From positions 1 to 64,000 of the forward strand of contig NZ_JPMI01000289.1 in NCBI RefSeq assembly GCF_000733295.1: a DNA stretch of 64,000 nt, written 5' to 3'. A program made the position numbers and the translations under genes. Of this stretch, positions 26,276 through 37,200 are shown piece by piece. The notes beneath the pieces are model-generated. The model did not search any database. It was not told the origin of the DNA and was given only the letters and a program-made list of their open reading frames with translations. The stretch's first letter is position 1, and each line of letters starts with the position of its first letter. Origin of the DNA: Archangium violaceum Cb vi76 (GTDB lineage: Bacteria > Myxococcota > Myxococcia > Myxococcales > Myxococcaceae).

Positions 26276-29200
26276 GCAACGGGCAGTCGGCGGATCCGCA
26301 CGAGTTGCTGCGGCAGTCGCTCGTGGAACTGCGGAAGCTCCGCGCGCGCCTCCAGGAGGCGCAGCGCCCCCCGGCTCCGGTGGCCGTCGTCGGCATGAGC
26401 TGCCGGCTCCCCGGCGCCGATGATCCCGACTCGTTCTGGCGGCTCCTGCTCGAGGGGCGCGACGCGACCCGCGACGTCCCGCCGACGCGCTGGGACGCGG
26501 ACGCCTGGGCCGACCGGTGGAGCACCGTACGCCGCGGAGGGTTCCTCGACGACGTCGCCAGCTTCGACCCGTTCGCGTTCGGGCTCTCGCCGCGCGAGGC
26601 GGCGGCCATGGACCCGCAGCAGCGTCTGCTGCTCGAGTGTACGTGGCATGCGCTCGAGCGCGCGGGGTTTGCTCCCGATGAGCTGCGGCGCGCGCGCGTC
26701 GGGGTCTTCATCGGCCTGGCCACCGATGACTACGCCCAGCTCGTCGCGCAGGCCGGCATCGGCGTGGCGGGCGACGCCCACTCGAGCCTGGGTACGATGC
26801 GCAGCATCGCGGCCGGCCGGATCAGCTACAGCTTCGGCTTCCAGGGACCGAGCCTGGTCCTCGACACGGCCTGCTCGTCCTCGCTGGTCGCCGTGCACCT
26901 GGCGCGCGCGAGCCTGCGCGCGGGCGAGTGCGACCTCGCCATCGCCGGCGGCGTCAACCTGATGCTCTCGCCGCAGCCCTTCGTCAGCCTCGGGCGGATG
27001 GGGATGCTCGCGCCGGATGGGCGCTGCAAGGCGTTCGACGCCGCGGCTGACGGCATGGCCCGCGGAGAGGGGAGCGGACTGCTCGTCCTCCAGCGCTTCG
27101 ATGACGCACGCGCGCAGGGCCGCCCCCTGCTCGCGCTGCTGCGGGGCTCGGCGGTGAACCAGGACGGCCCGAGCAGCGGCCTCACCGTGCCCAACCAGCG
27201 CGCCCAGGAAGCGGTGATCCGCGCGGCCCTGGCGGACGCGGGCCTCACCGCGCGGGACATCGATCTGCTCGAGGCCCATGGGACCGGGACGAGCCTCGGC
27301 GATCCGCTCGAGCTCGCCGCGCTCGCCGAGGTGCTGGCGGGCCGCCATCTGCGCGACGTGCCCCTCCTGCTCGGCTCGGTCAAGACCAACTTCGGACACC
27401 TGGAGGCGGCGGCCGGCGTCACGGGTTTGATCAAGGCGATCCTCGCGGTGCACCACGGGCGCGTTCCGCCGCACCCGCACTTTCGCGAGCCGAACCCCTA
27501 TGCCCCCTGGGATCGCCTCTCCGTGGAGATCCCGACCGAGGCCCGGGAATGGCCCGGGACCCCGGATGCGGCCCGGCCGCGGCGCGCGGCGGTCAGCTCC
27601 TTCGGCATCAGCGGGACCAACGCGCACGTGATCGTCGAGTCGGTGCCTCCGGCGCCGGCCACTCCCGGGCCCGACGCGGGGCCGTTCCTGATCAGCCTGC
27701 GCGCGCGCACCGAGGCCGCCCTCGACACGATGGCGGAGGACCTCGCGGCTCACCTCGATGCACACCCGGCGCTGTCGCTGGCGGACGTGGAGCGGACCAC
27801 GAACGAGGGGCGCGCCGCGCTCGAGCGCGGAAGGTGCTTCGTCGTCGGCGATCCGCGCGAGGCGGCGGCGCAGCTGCGGGCCTCGGCGCGGGGCGAGACG
27901 CCCGTGTGGGGCTCGCGCGAGCGGCGGCTCGAGGGGGGTGGGGTGGTCCTCGCGTTTCCCGGCCAGGGCAGCCTTCGTCCCGGCGCCGGGCGGGCGCTGT
28001 TCTCCTCCGAGCCCAGCTTCCGTGCGGCGATCGAGCGCTGCGAGGTCCTGCTGGGTGACGAGCTACCCCGGCCCGTGCGGGCGCTGCTCTTCGACGACGA
28101 CCCCGCCGACCGCGCCCTTCTTGGCAGCACGGCGATTGCCCAACCGTTGACCTTCGTCGTCGAGTACGCGCTGGCGCAGCTCTGGCTGGACGCTGGGGTG
28201 CGACCGGTGGCGCTCGTCGGGCACAGCCTGGGCGAGTACATGGCGGCCTGCATCGCGGGCGTGTTCAGCCTCGAGGAAGGCCTCGCGCTGGTATGCGCCC
28301 GCGGGCGGGCGATGCGCGATCTCTGTCCGCCCGGGGGCATGCTCGCGGTCGAGCTCGACGCGGAGCAGGCGATGGCGTGGGCCCGGGCGCGCGGCCTCCC
28401 ACTGCACGTCGCCGCCATCAACGGCCCGGACCGCGTCGTCCTGGCGGGCGCGCCGGGCCCCCTGGCGGATGCCGAGCGCGCCGCCCGGGAGCAAGGCGTG
28501 CGTGTCCACCGCCTGCCCGTCGATCGGGCGTTCCACACCGCGGACATGGAGCCGGTCCTCGACGTCCTCTCCGAGCGCCTCGCGGGGATGTCGCTGCGCG
28601 CGCCGACCCTGCCGCTCTGGTCCGCGCTCGATGCGCGACCTCTGGGCGAGCGGGCGACCGATCCGGGGTACTGGCGCGCCCACACCCGCGAGCCCGTGCG
28701 GTTCGGGGCGACCCTGGCCGCCCTCGCCGAGCACTCCTGCTTCATCGAGGCCGGAGTCGGCACGACGATGTGCGCCCTGGGCCTCGCCAATCTCGGAGAC
28801 GAGGGACGGCGTTTCATCCCCTCGCTCCCAGGGCGGCCCGGAGAGGACGAGCGGCGCGCCTGGCTCGGCGCCCTCGGACGCGTGCAACTGCTCGGCCTCG
28901 CACGGCGCTCCGCCCGGCAGGGCGCGCGGATGGTCGCGCTCCCGACGCTGCGCTTCGATCGGCGGACCTGCTGGCTCCCCGCCCCCGGCACTTTCGCGCG
29001 GCCGCCGGAGCCCGCGCAGGCCCTCGCCGAGCCGCGCTGGTCCCCCGTGGCCGCACCTCGTCGGACGAGCCCGATGCCCGTGCCGAGCGCCCTGATCCCG
29101 GGTCTGCGCACGATCCTGGAGCCGCGGATGGCCGATCCGGCGCTGCGCAACTACTGGACGGTGCTCTCGTCGCTGGAGGAGCTGACCTGCACCGCCGTGG

Positions 29201-31185
29201 TGCGCGCGTTCGCGGAGCTAGGGCTCGTGCTGCGGCCCGGGCTGCGCTTCTCCCCGTCGGCTGAGGCTGAACGGCTGCGCGTCGTCGCCGGACAGCGGCG
29301 CCTCTTCGAGCACCTCGTGGCCATGCTCGACGAGGCGGGGATCCTGGTGCCGGCTGGCGGCGAGCGCGTGGTGGCGGAGCTCGTGCCCGCCGCCGTCGGC
29401 CTCGACGCCGCGCTCGATGCGCTCCTCGCCGGCCGGCCCGACGCGCACGCCGAGATCACGGTGCTGCGACGGTGCGCCGCGCAGCTCGCCGCCGTGCTGC
29501 GCGGCGACGTGGAGCCGCTGCAGGCCCTGTTCCCGGGCGGCGACCTGAGCCTGGCGACCAGCCTGTACCGCGACGCGCCCTTTGCCCGGGTGATGAACGC
29601 CACCACCGCCGCCGCCGTCGGCGCGGTGGTCGGGGCGATCGAGCCCTCGGCGCCGCTGCGGATCCTCGAGATCGGCGCTGGGACGGGAGGGACCACCGAC
29701 CACGTGCTTCCGCTGCTCGATTCCGGGCGTCCGGGCGGGCTGCACTACGTGTTCAGCGACGTCGGAACGGCGTTCCTCACCCACGCGCGCCAGCGTCACG
29801 CCGACCGGCCATTCATCGAGGTGCGCCGGTTCGACGTCGAGCAGCCGCCGCGCGACCAGGGCTTCGCGCCAGCGAGCTTCGATCTGATCCTGGCCGCCAA
29901 CGTCATCCACGCCACCGCCGACCTGCGCGCGACCCTCGGCCACGTGCTCGAGCTCCTCGCGCCCGGGGGAATGCTGCTGATGCTGGAGACGACCGCACGG
30001 CAGCGCTGGGTCGATCTCTTCGCGGGGTTCACCGGCGGTTGGTGGCGCTTCACCGATCGGGAGTTGCGTCCCGAGCACCCACTGCTCTCCACCGAGCGCT
30101 GGCTGACGCTGTTGGGCGAGAAGGGCTTCGTGGACGCCGATGCGCTGATGCCCAGCCACGGTGCGGCTCCGGGCGCGGATGCGGCGCCCGTCATCGCCCG
30201 GCCGGCGCTGATCCTGGCCCGCAGGGGCGCCGCCGAGGAGCCGGCGGTGGCACCGGCGTCGCATGGCCGCACGCTGTTGCTCGGCGGCGGCATCGACGAC
30301 CCCGGGATCGAGCGCTGCCAGGACGTCGACGAGGCGCTGCGGACGCTGGCGCGCGCCCGGGCCGAAGGCCGTCCCTTCGCGCACCTCGTCCACGCGCGCG
30401 GGCTCGCCGTCCCGTCCGATCGCTGCGCCACGCTCGACGGGCTCGCCGCCCTCGGCCATGACGAGCTCGTCGGTACCATCCGCGCGCTCGGTGATGGCGC
30501 CTCCGGCAGGCTGTGGATCCTGACGCGCGGGCTGCGGAGGCTCGGGAGCCGCCATGTCCTGTGGTCGCTGGTCACGGCGCTCACCACGGAGCGGCCACCG
30601 GGTTGGGGTGGGGTGATCGACACCGACGCCCCAGAGCTTCACGCGCGCGAGCTCCTCGAGGCTCTGGCGTGGCTGCCTACCGGCTCCGTCGCCCACCTCG
30701 AGCGCGGCACGATCCGGGTGTACGAGGGCGACCGGCCCGCGTCGGCCGCCTCGGCGGAGAGCCCGCGGAGCACCGACGAGCGCGCCGCGGCGGTGCCGGA
30801 GCAGGGCGCCGACTTCGCGGCGCGGCTCGCCACGCTCGAGGCCGCGGCCCGGCCGGCGCTGCTCCGGAGCACCGTCGAGGCCGTGATCCGCTCCGTCCTC
30901 GGCTTCGCACCCGGCGATCCGCTCGATCCGGATCGTGGATTTTTCGAGCTCGGCGTCGACTCGCTGACGGCGATCGCGCTTCGCGAGAAGCTACAACAGG
31001 CCCTCGGCATGAAGCTGGCCGCGAGCCTGGTTTTCGACCACCCCAGCCCGCGCGCCCTGGAGGAATACCTCGCGGGTGCGCTTGGCCTTCCAGACGCCGA
31101 GCGCGCCTCCGCGCGCGCCGACGGCGACCTCGACGCCGCCCTCGATGCCGAGGTCGCGGCGCTCGAGGCGCTCCTGGGCACGTGA
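26272..31185 (+). CDS. gphH: Modular PKS, module 5 (KS-AT-MT-ACP, no working KR)
   Basis: The ATG at 26272 is chosen because it forms an ATGA overlap with the upstream stop, follows a GAGGAGG site eight bases before it, and is followed by the usual coiled-coil docking helix; the same frame stays open far upstream but that part is antisense-like filler. The protein has 1637 residues: KS (Cys201), AT (559-870, Ser652, specificity motif RAFH), a long linker, C-MT (LEIGAGTGG near 1130), and a KR structural remnant (about 1327-1497) without the Rossmann TGGxGxLG motif or the Lys-Ser-Tyr set, then ACP (Ser1564). With no reductive domain this module should leave a beta-ketone next to a methylated carbon. 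In the remembered literature the gephyronic acid C-MTs were shown to act after condensation, which fits a module of this type. Confidence 0.88.
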   Translation: MSNGQSADPHELLRQSLVELRKLRARLQEAQRPPAPVAVVGMSCRLPGADDPDSFWRLLLEGRDATRDVPPTRWDADAWADRWSTVRRGGFLDDVASFDPFAFGLSPREAAAMDPQQRLLLECTWHALERAGFAPDELRRARVGVFIGLATDDYAQLVAQAGIGVAGDAHSSLGTMRSIAAGRISYSFGFQGPSLVLDTACSSSLVAVHLARASLRAGECDLAIAGGVNLMLSPQPFVSLGRMGMLAPDGRCKAFDAAADGMARGEGSGLLVLQRFDDARAQGRPLLALLRGSAVNQDGPSSGLTVPNQRAQEAVIRAALADAGLTARDIDLLEAHGTGTSLGDPLELAALAEVLAGRHLRDVPLLLGSVKTNFGHLEAAAGVTGLIKAILAVHHGRVPPHPHFREPNPYAPWDRLSVEIPTEAREWPGTPDAARPRRAAVSSFGISGTNAHVIVESVPPAPATPGPDAGPFLISLRARTEAALDTMAEDLAAHLDAHPALSLADVERTTNEGRAALERGRCFVVGDPREAAAQLRASARGETPVWGSRERRLEGGGVVLAFPGQGSLRPGAGRALFSSEPSFRAAIERCEVLLGDELPRPVRALLFDDDPADRALLGSTAIAQPLTFVVEYALAQLWLDAGVRPVALVGHSLGEYMAACIAGVFSLEEGLALVCARGRAMRDLCPPGGMLAVELDAEQAMAWARARGLPLHVAAINGPDRVVLAGAPGPLADAERAAREQGVRVHRLPVDRAFHTADMEPVLDVLSERLAGMSLRAPTLPLWSALDARPLGERATDPGYWRAHTREPVRFGATLAALAEHSCFIEAGVGTTMCALGLANLGDEGRRFIPSLPGRPGEDERRAWLGALGRVQLLGLARRSARQGARMVALPTLRFDRRTCWLPAPGTFARPPEPAQALAEPRWSPVAAPRRTSPMPVPSALIPGLRTILEPRMADPALRNYWTVLSSLEELTCTAVVRAFAELGLVLRPGLRFSPSAEAERLRVVAGQRRLFEHLVAMLDEAGILVPAGGERVVAELVPAAVGLDAALDALLAGRPDAHAEITVLRRCAAQLAAVLRGDVEPLQALFPGGDLSLATSLYRDAPFARVMNATTAAAVGAVVGAIEPSAPLRILEIGAGTGGTTDHVLPLLDSGRPGGLHYVFSDVGTAFLTHARQRHADRPFIEVRRFDVEQPPRDQGFAPASFDLILAANVIHATADLRATLGHVLELLAPGGMLLMLETTARQRWVDLFAGFTGGWWRFTDRELRPEHPLLSTERWLTLLGEKGFVDADALMPSHGAAPGADAAPVIARPALILARRGAAEEPAVAPASHGRTLLLGGGIDDPGIERCQDVDEALRTLARARAEGRPFAHLVHARGLAVPSDRCATLDGLAALGHDELVGTIRALGDGASGRLWILTRGLRRLGSRHVLWSLVTALTTERPPGWGGVIDTDAPELHARELLEALAWLPTGSVAHLERGTIRVYEGDRPASAASAESPRSTDERAAAVPEQGADFAARLATLEAAARPALLRSTVEAVIRSVLGFAPGDPLDPDRGFFELGVDSLTAIALREKLQQALGMKLAASLVFDHPSPRALEEYLAGALGLPDAERASARADGDLDAALDAEVAALEALLGT

Positions 31186-31200
31186 CATGAGGGATGAACC

Positions 31201-34200
31201 GTGAGCACAGGCAAAGCTGACGCCACCGCACGAGCGCTGGAGGCGCTCACCCGCGCGCGCTTGCGCATCGAGGAGCTCGAGCGCGAACGGCGGCGCGAGC
31301 CGATCGCGATAGTCTCGATGGCCTGCCGCTACCCCGGCGGCGTCGAGGATCCCGAAGCCTACTGGTCCCTCCTGAACGCCGGTGCCGACGCGACGGGGGA
31401 CATCCCCGGCGAGCGCTGGGACGTCGACGCGTTCCACGACCCCACCGGCGCGCGCGTGGGCTCCAGCCGGACGCGTCGTGGCGGGTTCCTGGCCGGAGAT
31501 CTCGACGCCTTCGACGCGGACTTCTTCGGCATTTCGCGGCGCGAGGCGCGCGCGATGGATCCGCAGCAGCGCCTGCTGCTCGAGGTGGCCTGGGAGGCAC
31601 TCGAGCGCGCGGGGCAACCGCCGCGGCGCGCCGAGGGGCGTTCGATCGGCGTCTACGTTGGCGTCGCGACCCACGACTTCGCCGATCTCGTCCGCCCTGG
31701 CACGCCGCGGCCCGGAGCCGACTTCGTTGGCGCTTTCGAGATGACCGGCGCCGCGACCTACGCCGCGGCCGGGCGCATCTCGTACACGCTGGGCCTGACC
31801 GGACCGAGCCTGGTCGTCGACACCGCGTGCTCGTCGTCGTTGGTGGCGGTGCACCTGGCGGTCCAGGCCCTGCGCAACGGTGAGTGCGAGGCCGCGCTGG
31901 CCGGCGGCGTCAACTGCATCCTCGGCCCCGAGGGTTTCGTCGCCCTGTCGCAGGCGAACATGCTGGCCGCCGACGGGCGCTGCAAGAGCTTCGACGCGTC
32001 GGCGGATGGGATGGGGCGGGGTGAGGGCTGCGGGCTCGTTCTTCTCCAGCGCCTCGGCGACGCACGCCGCTCCGGCGCGCCCATTCTCGGGTTGATCCTC
32101 GGCTCCGCGGTGAACCAGGACGGCCCGAGTGGAGGCTTCACGGTGCCGAGCGGACGCGCGCAGCGGGCCGTGCTCCGCGCCGCCGCCGAAGACGCCCGCG
32201 TCTCCGCGACGGACATCGACTACGTCGAGGCTCACGGGACGGGCACGCCGCTGGGCGATCCGATCGAGCTCGGTGCCCTGGAGGCAATCTTCGGCGAGGG
32301 ACGGCCCGCCGACCGGCCGCTGCTCGTCGGCTCCGCCAAGGCCAATCTGGCCCACCTCGAGGGCGCCGCGGGGATCGCCGGGCTGATGCGCGCGGCACTG
32401 GCCATCGGGCGCGGCGTGGTGCCGCCCCATCGGATGACGGGGAGCCGTACGGAGCGCTTCGACTGGGCCGCGAGCCACCTCGAGCTGCCCGGTACGGCGC
32501 GCCCTTGGCCGAGCCGTGGCCCGGGTTCGAGCCCCCTCGCTGGCGTGAGTGCGTTCGGCGCCGGCGGGACCAACGTGCACGTGATCCTGGGCGCGGCTCC
32601 GCCCGTGGAGGAGGCGCCGGCCGAGGTGTGGACCGGGCGTGTGCGCCCGATCCTCCCTCTCTCGGCCCGTGACCCGCGGGGGTTGCGCGCACTGGCCGCT
32701 CGCTGGGCCGCCGTGGCCGCTCGTCAGGAGATTGGGGCCCCCGACCTCTGCGTCACCGCCGGCCGCCGCGCGTTGCCGGCCGGTGTGCGCGCTGTCGTGC
32801 ACGGCGACGATCCCAGCGCCCTTCGCGCGGGTCTTGAGGCGCTCGCCCGCGAGTCCTCCGCCGACGCGGGAACCGTTTCCGCCCCGCCAACGCTCGCCCT
32901 GTTGTTCACGGGGCAGGGTGGCATCGCTCGTGGGCTCGGCCGGAATCTGTTCGAGCAGGAGCCCCGGTTCCGCGAGATCATCCAGCGCTGTGAGGCGGTC
33001 CTCGAGCCGCTCCTGCCCATGTCCTTGACGCGCTGGCTGTGCGACCCATCGCACGACGGTGGCCGATCGTCGCAGGAGCTCCTCCAGCCGGCGCTGTTCT
33101 CGTTCGAGGTCGCGCTGTTCGAGGTGTGGCGCGCCTGGGGCATCGAAGCCGGCGCGGTCATGGGGCACAGCCTCGGGGAGTACGCGGCCGCCTATGCCGC
33201 GGGGATGGCCTCCCTCGAGGATTTGCTGGTCTTCGTGGCCCAACGCGGGCGGCTGATGGAGACGCAGGTACCCGGGCGGATGGTCGCCCTGCTCGCGGAA
33301 CGGGAGCGCGTCGTCGAGCACCTGCCGGCGTCCGTGTCCATCGCGGCCGACCACGGCTCGTCAGGGGTCGTCATCTCCGGGGCCGAGGCGGATGTCGCGA
33401 AGGCGCTCGGGCGCCTGGGCGAGGCGATCCCGGGCCTGCGCCATCGCGACCTGGGTGTCGACCGGGCCTTCCATTCGGCACATGCCGAGCCGATCCTGCC
33501 CGGTTTGCGCGAGGCCGCGGGCCGGGTGGACTGGCGCGCACCCAGGCTGCGCCTGGTCTCCGGCCTCACGGGTGACTGGGCGGGGGAGGCGGTACGCGAG
33601 CCCGCCTACTGGGCGAGGCATGCGCGCGAGACCGTGCGCTTTGGCGCGGGCCTCGACACGTTGCGCGCCGCGGGTTTCACGCACTTCCTCGAGATCGGTC
33701 CAGGCGTGACGCTGAGCGCGCTCGCCGCGGATCGGGGCGTGCCGGGGCGTGCCGTCGCCAGCCTCGGCGCCGGCGCCGATCTGGCCGGCATGCACGCGGC
33801 CCTCTCCGCCTTGTACGCCGCTGGTGTGGACGTCGATTGGCCCGCCATCCAGCGCGGCCTGCGGGGGCGCCAGGTGCCGTCGCTGCCCACCCGGCCCTGG
33901 CAGCGCGTCTCGCTTGGCCGCCCAGTTCCGCCGCCCCGCCGCAGCGCGACGGCGACCCCGGTCGCACCCGCGACCCACCCCCTGCTCGGCGAGCGCCTGT
34001 TGCTCCCCGACAGCGCGCAGCTGCGCTTCGCGACGGTGGTTTCGCCGCGCGAGCCGTCCTTCGTCGCCGGGCACAAGGTGGCGGGACGGACCGTGTTCCC
34101 CGCCGCGGGGCACGTCGCACTGATACTCGCGGCACTCGCCGAGGCGTCGCCGGGGCGCGACGCGATGGGGATCGCCGAGCTGATCATCGAGCGTCCCCTG

Positions 34201-37200
34201 ATCTTCCCTGACGACGGCAGCGATGACTCACGCCCGCTGCAGGTCGTGGTCGAGCCGGCCGGCGACACGCGTTCCGTCGCGATCCATGTGCACGAGACCG
34301 AGGGCTGGCGGGTGTTGTGCCGCGCGAGCGAAGCGCCGGTCCGTGCCGCCGGGACGCTGCGACCCTGGGATGGAAACGCGGAGAGCGTCGAAGGCGTCCG
34401 CCGGGTCGCGCTCGATCGCCTGGCTGCACAGGCCATGGCGGCTGGCCTCGAGCCGGGCCCGGCTTTCGGCGCCATCGCCGCGCTGTGGGCGGGCGAGGAC
34501 CGCGCCTTCGGCCTGCTCTCGCCGCAGCCCGGCTGTATCAACGGTCCCTACCGGGTCTCCCCGATCCTCTTCGACGCGGTGATCCACGTCCTCGCCGCGA
34601 GCCTCGATGCGAGCCGCGATGGCGAGCCGCCGGGACCTCATGGCTCATGGATGCAGGCCGGCTTCGCCCGTGCGTTCGTGCACGGGGCGCCATCCGCGCG
34701 GCTGTGGGTCCGGGCGGTCGTGCGGGAGCGCGGCGAGCGAGTCGTGCGCGCCGATCTGATCGTCGCCGGTGACGACGGCCGCGCCTGGCTCGAAGTCGAG
34801 GGCTTGCAGTTGCGCCGCGCGGCCGTTGGCGCCGTCGCGGCGCAGCCATGGCACGACTGGCTCTACGCCGCGCGCTGGCGTCCGGATCCGGCGGCTGGCA
34901 GTGGCGGGCTCGGCGTGTCCCCGACGACGCTCCGCGACGCAGCGGGTCACGCGGCCGAGGACTGGTACGACGCGCCCACGCTCGCTGGCTACGGCCGTGC
35001 GCTGGCGACGCTCGATGTGCTCGCCGCCGATTACGTGCATCGGGCCTTGCACGCGCTTGGCTGGCGGCCCCAACGTGGCAACCGCATCGCCGCCGACAGT
35101 CTCGCCGTGGCGCTCGACGTCGTCCCGGGGCAACGCCGTGCGTTCGCCCAGCTCCTGTGTGTGCTCGCGGCGCATAGCGCGCTCCTGCGACGAGACGAGG
35201 CCGGACCCGCGGGGAGCTGGATCGTGGCGTCCGAGTTCGAATCGCCCAAGAGCCTCGACGTGCTCCGGAGCTCCGCCGCCGAGCTCCGCCGCGGCTCGCC
35301 GCAGATCGACGCGGAGCTGACCATGCTCGAGCGCTGCGGCGAGCAACTGGCCGACATCCTGCGTGGCCGCACCGACCCGCTGAAGCTGCTCTTCCCCGGC
35401 AACGACACCTCGTTGGCCACGCGCATCTACACCGAGTCGCCGGGCTCGCTGACCATGAACGCGCTGGCCCGGCGCGCGATGGTCGAGCTGCTCTCCAGGC
35501 TCCCGCCAGAGCGGGGCCTTCGCGTGCTCGAGATCGGCGCTGGCACCGGTGGCACCACCGCCTCGTTGCTTCCCGTGCTCAAGGGTACTCGCGTCCGCTA
35601 CACCTTCACCGACGTCGGGCCCGTGTTCCTCGCCAAGGCGCGCGAGCGTTTCGCGGCGTACGACTTCGTCGAGTACGCGGTTCTCGACATCGAGAACGAT
35701 CCGTGCGCCCAGGGCTTCACCGCTGGCGACTACGATGTCGTCATCGCGGCCAACGTGCTGCACGCGACGCGTGACCTCGACGTGACGCTCACCGGGGTCC
35801 GCCGGCTGCTCGCTCCCGGCGGCATGCTGTTCCTCATCGAGGGCAGCGAGCCCATCGCGTGGATCGACCTCAGCTTCGGCCTGACCGCGGGCTGGTGGCT
35901 CTTCACCGACGTGGACACGCGCGGGAGCTACCCGCTGATCAGCGGCACGCGCTGGATCGAGCAGCTGCGGCGTCACGGGTTCGCCGACGCGAGCGACCTG
36001 ACCCGGGCTCCCGGCATCACCCATGACCCGGTGCTCTCCCGGTCGGCCCTGATCGCGGCCGAGGCCGACGGCGTCGATCCACGCGCCACGGTCGAGCATG
36101 GCCACCGCTGGATGCTGTTCCTCGACGACGATCCCGCGCACGAAGGCTTGCGCTCGCGGCTCGAAGCTCACGGCGAGCGCTGCGTGGTCGTACGGGCTGG
36201 CGGCGCGCCGCGGCGGGACGATGAACGTGCCCTCGGATTCGATCCGGCCGATCCGGCGGACGCGGGCGTGCGGCTCGACGGCGTGCTCGCCGCGTTGGAG
36301 CGCGAAGGCGGCGTCGATCGGGTGCTGTTCGCCTGGACGGCCGGTGATGACGCGAACTCCGAGGCCGCCATCCGCCGCTGCGCCGCGCTCCTCCACCTGA
36401 CACAGGCCCTCCTGCGCGCGCGCGCCTCGCGTCCGATCCGGCTGTTCGTGCTCACCCGTGCGGCCCAGGCCGTGGCGGCGGGTGAGCCGGTGGAGCCGAT
36501 GATGGCGCCGGTATGGGGACTCGTTCGCAACGTCGCGCTCGAGCACCCCGAGTTGGGTGCGCATCTCGTCGATGTCGACCGCGAAGCGGCCAGTGAGCCC
36601 GCCCTCGCCGCGCTGCTGGCGCGCGCCTCCGAGCGTCTCCCGGAAGAGGCGGTGGCCGTGCGCGGCGGGCGCATGCACGTGATGCGTCTCGAGCTGCTGC
36701 CGCCCGCGGCGAGCGAACGAACCTTCCATCTCCGCGAGCGCGGTTGGATCCTGATCACGGGCGGTCAGCGAGGCATCGGCTGGGAGGTCGCGCGCTTCCT
36801 CGCCGGCGCGGGACACCGCCATCTCGCGCTGCTGGGGCGCAGCGCTCCGGAGCCGGCCGTCGCGGAGGAGATCGAGTCCCTGCGGCGTTCGGGCACTGAC
36901 GTGCGCGTGCTCGCGGCCGACGTCGCGAACGAGGTGGAGCTGGCCTCGGCGCTGGATGCGTTGCGCCGGGACGGCCCGCCCATTCGCGCCGTCATCCACT
37001 CGGCCGGCGTGTTCCGCGACCACCTGCTGCGCGACCAGCACTGGTCGGTGTTCGAGCAGGTCCTCGCCCCCAAGGTCGCCGGGAGCTGGAACCTGCACCG
37101 GCTGACTCGCGGAGATCCGCTCGAGCACTTCATCTGCTTCTCGTCCGGCTCGTCGCTGATCGGCGCGACGGGACTGTCGAGCTACGTCACGGCGAATGCC

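Noticed and set aside
28540-28560. Loss of the catalytic His in AT5 and AT6 (RAFH)
   Set aside because: The catalytic His is the last residue of the HAFH/YASH motif and is kept; only the first, specificity-linked position is changed.
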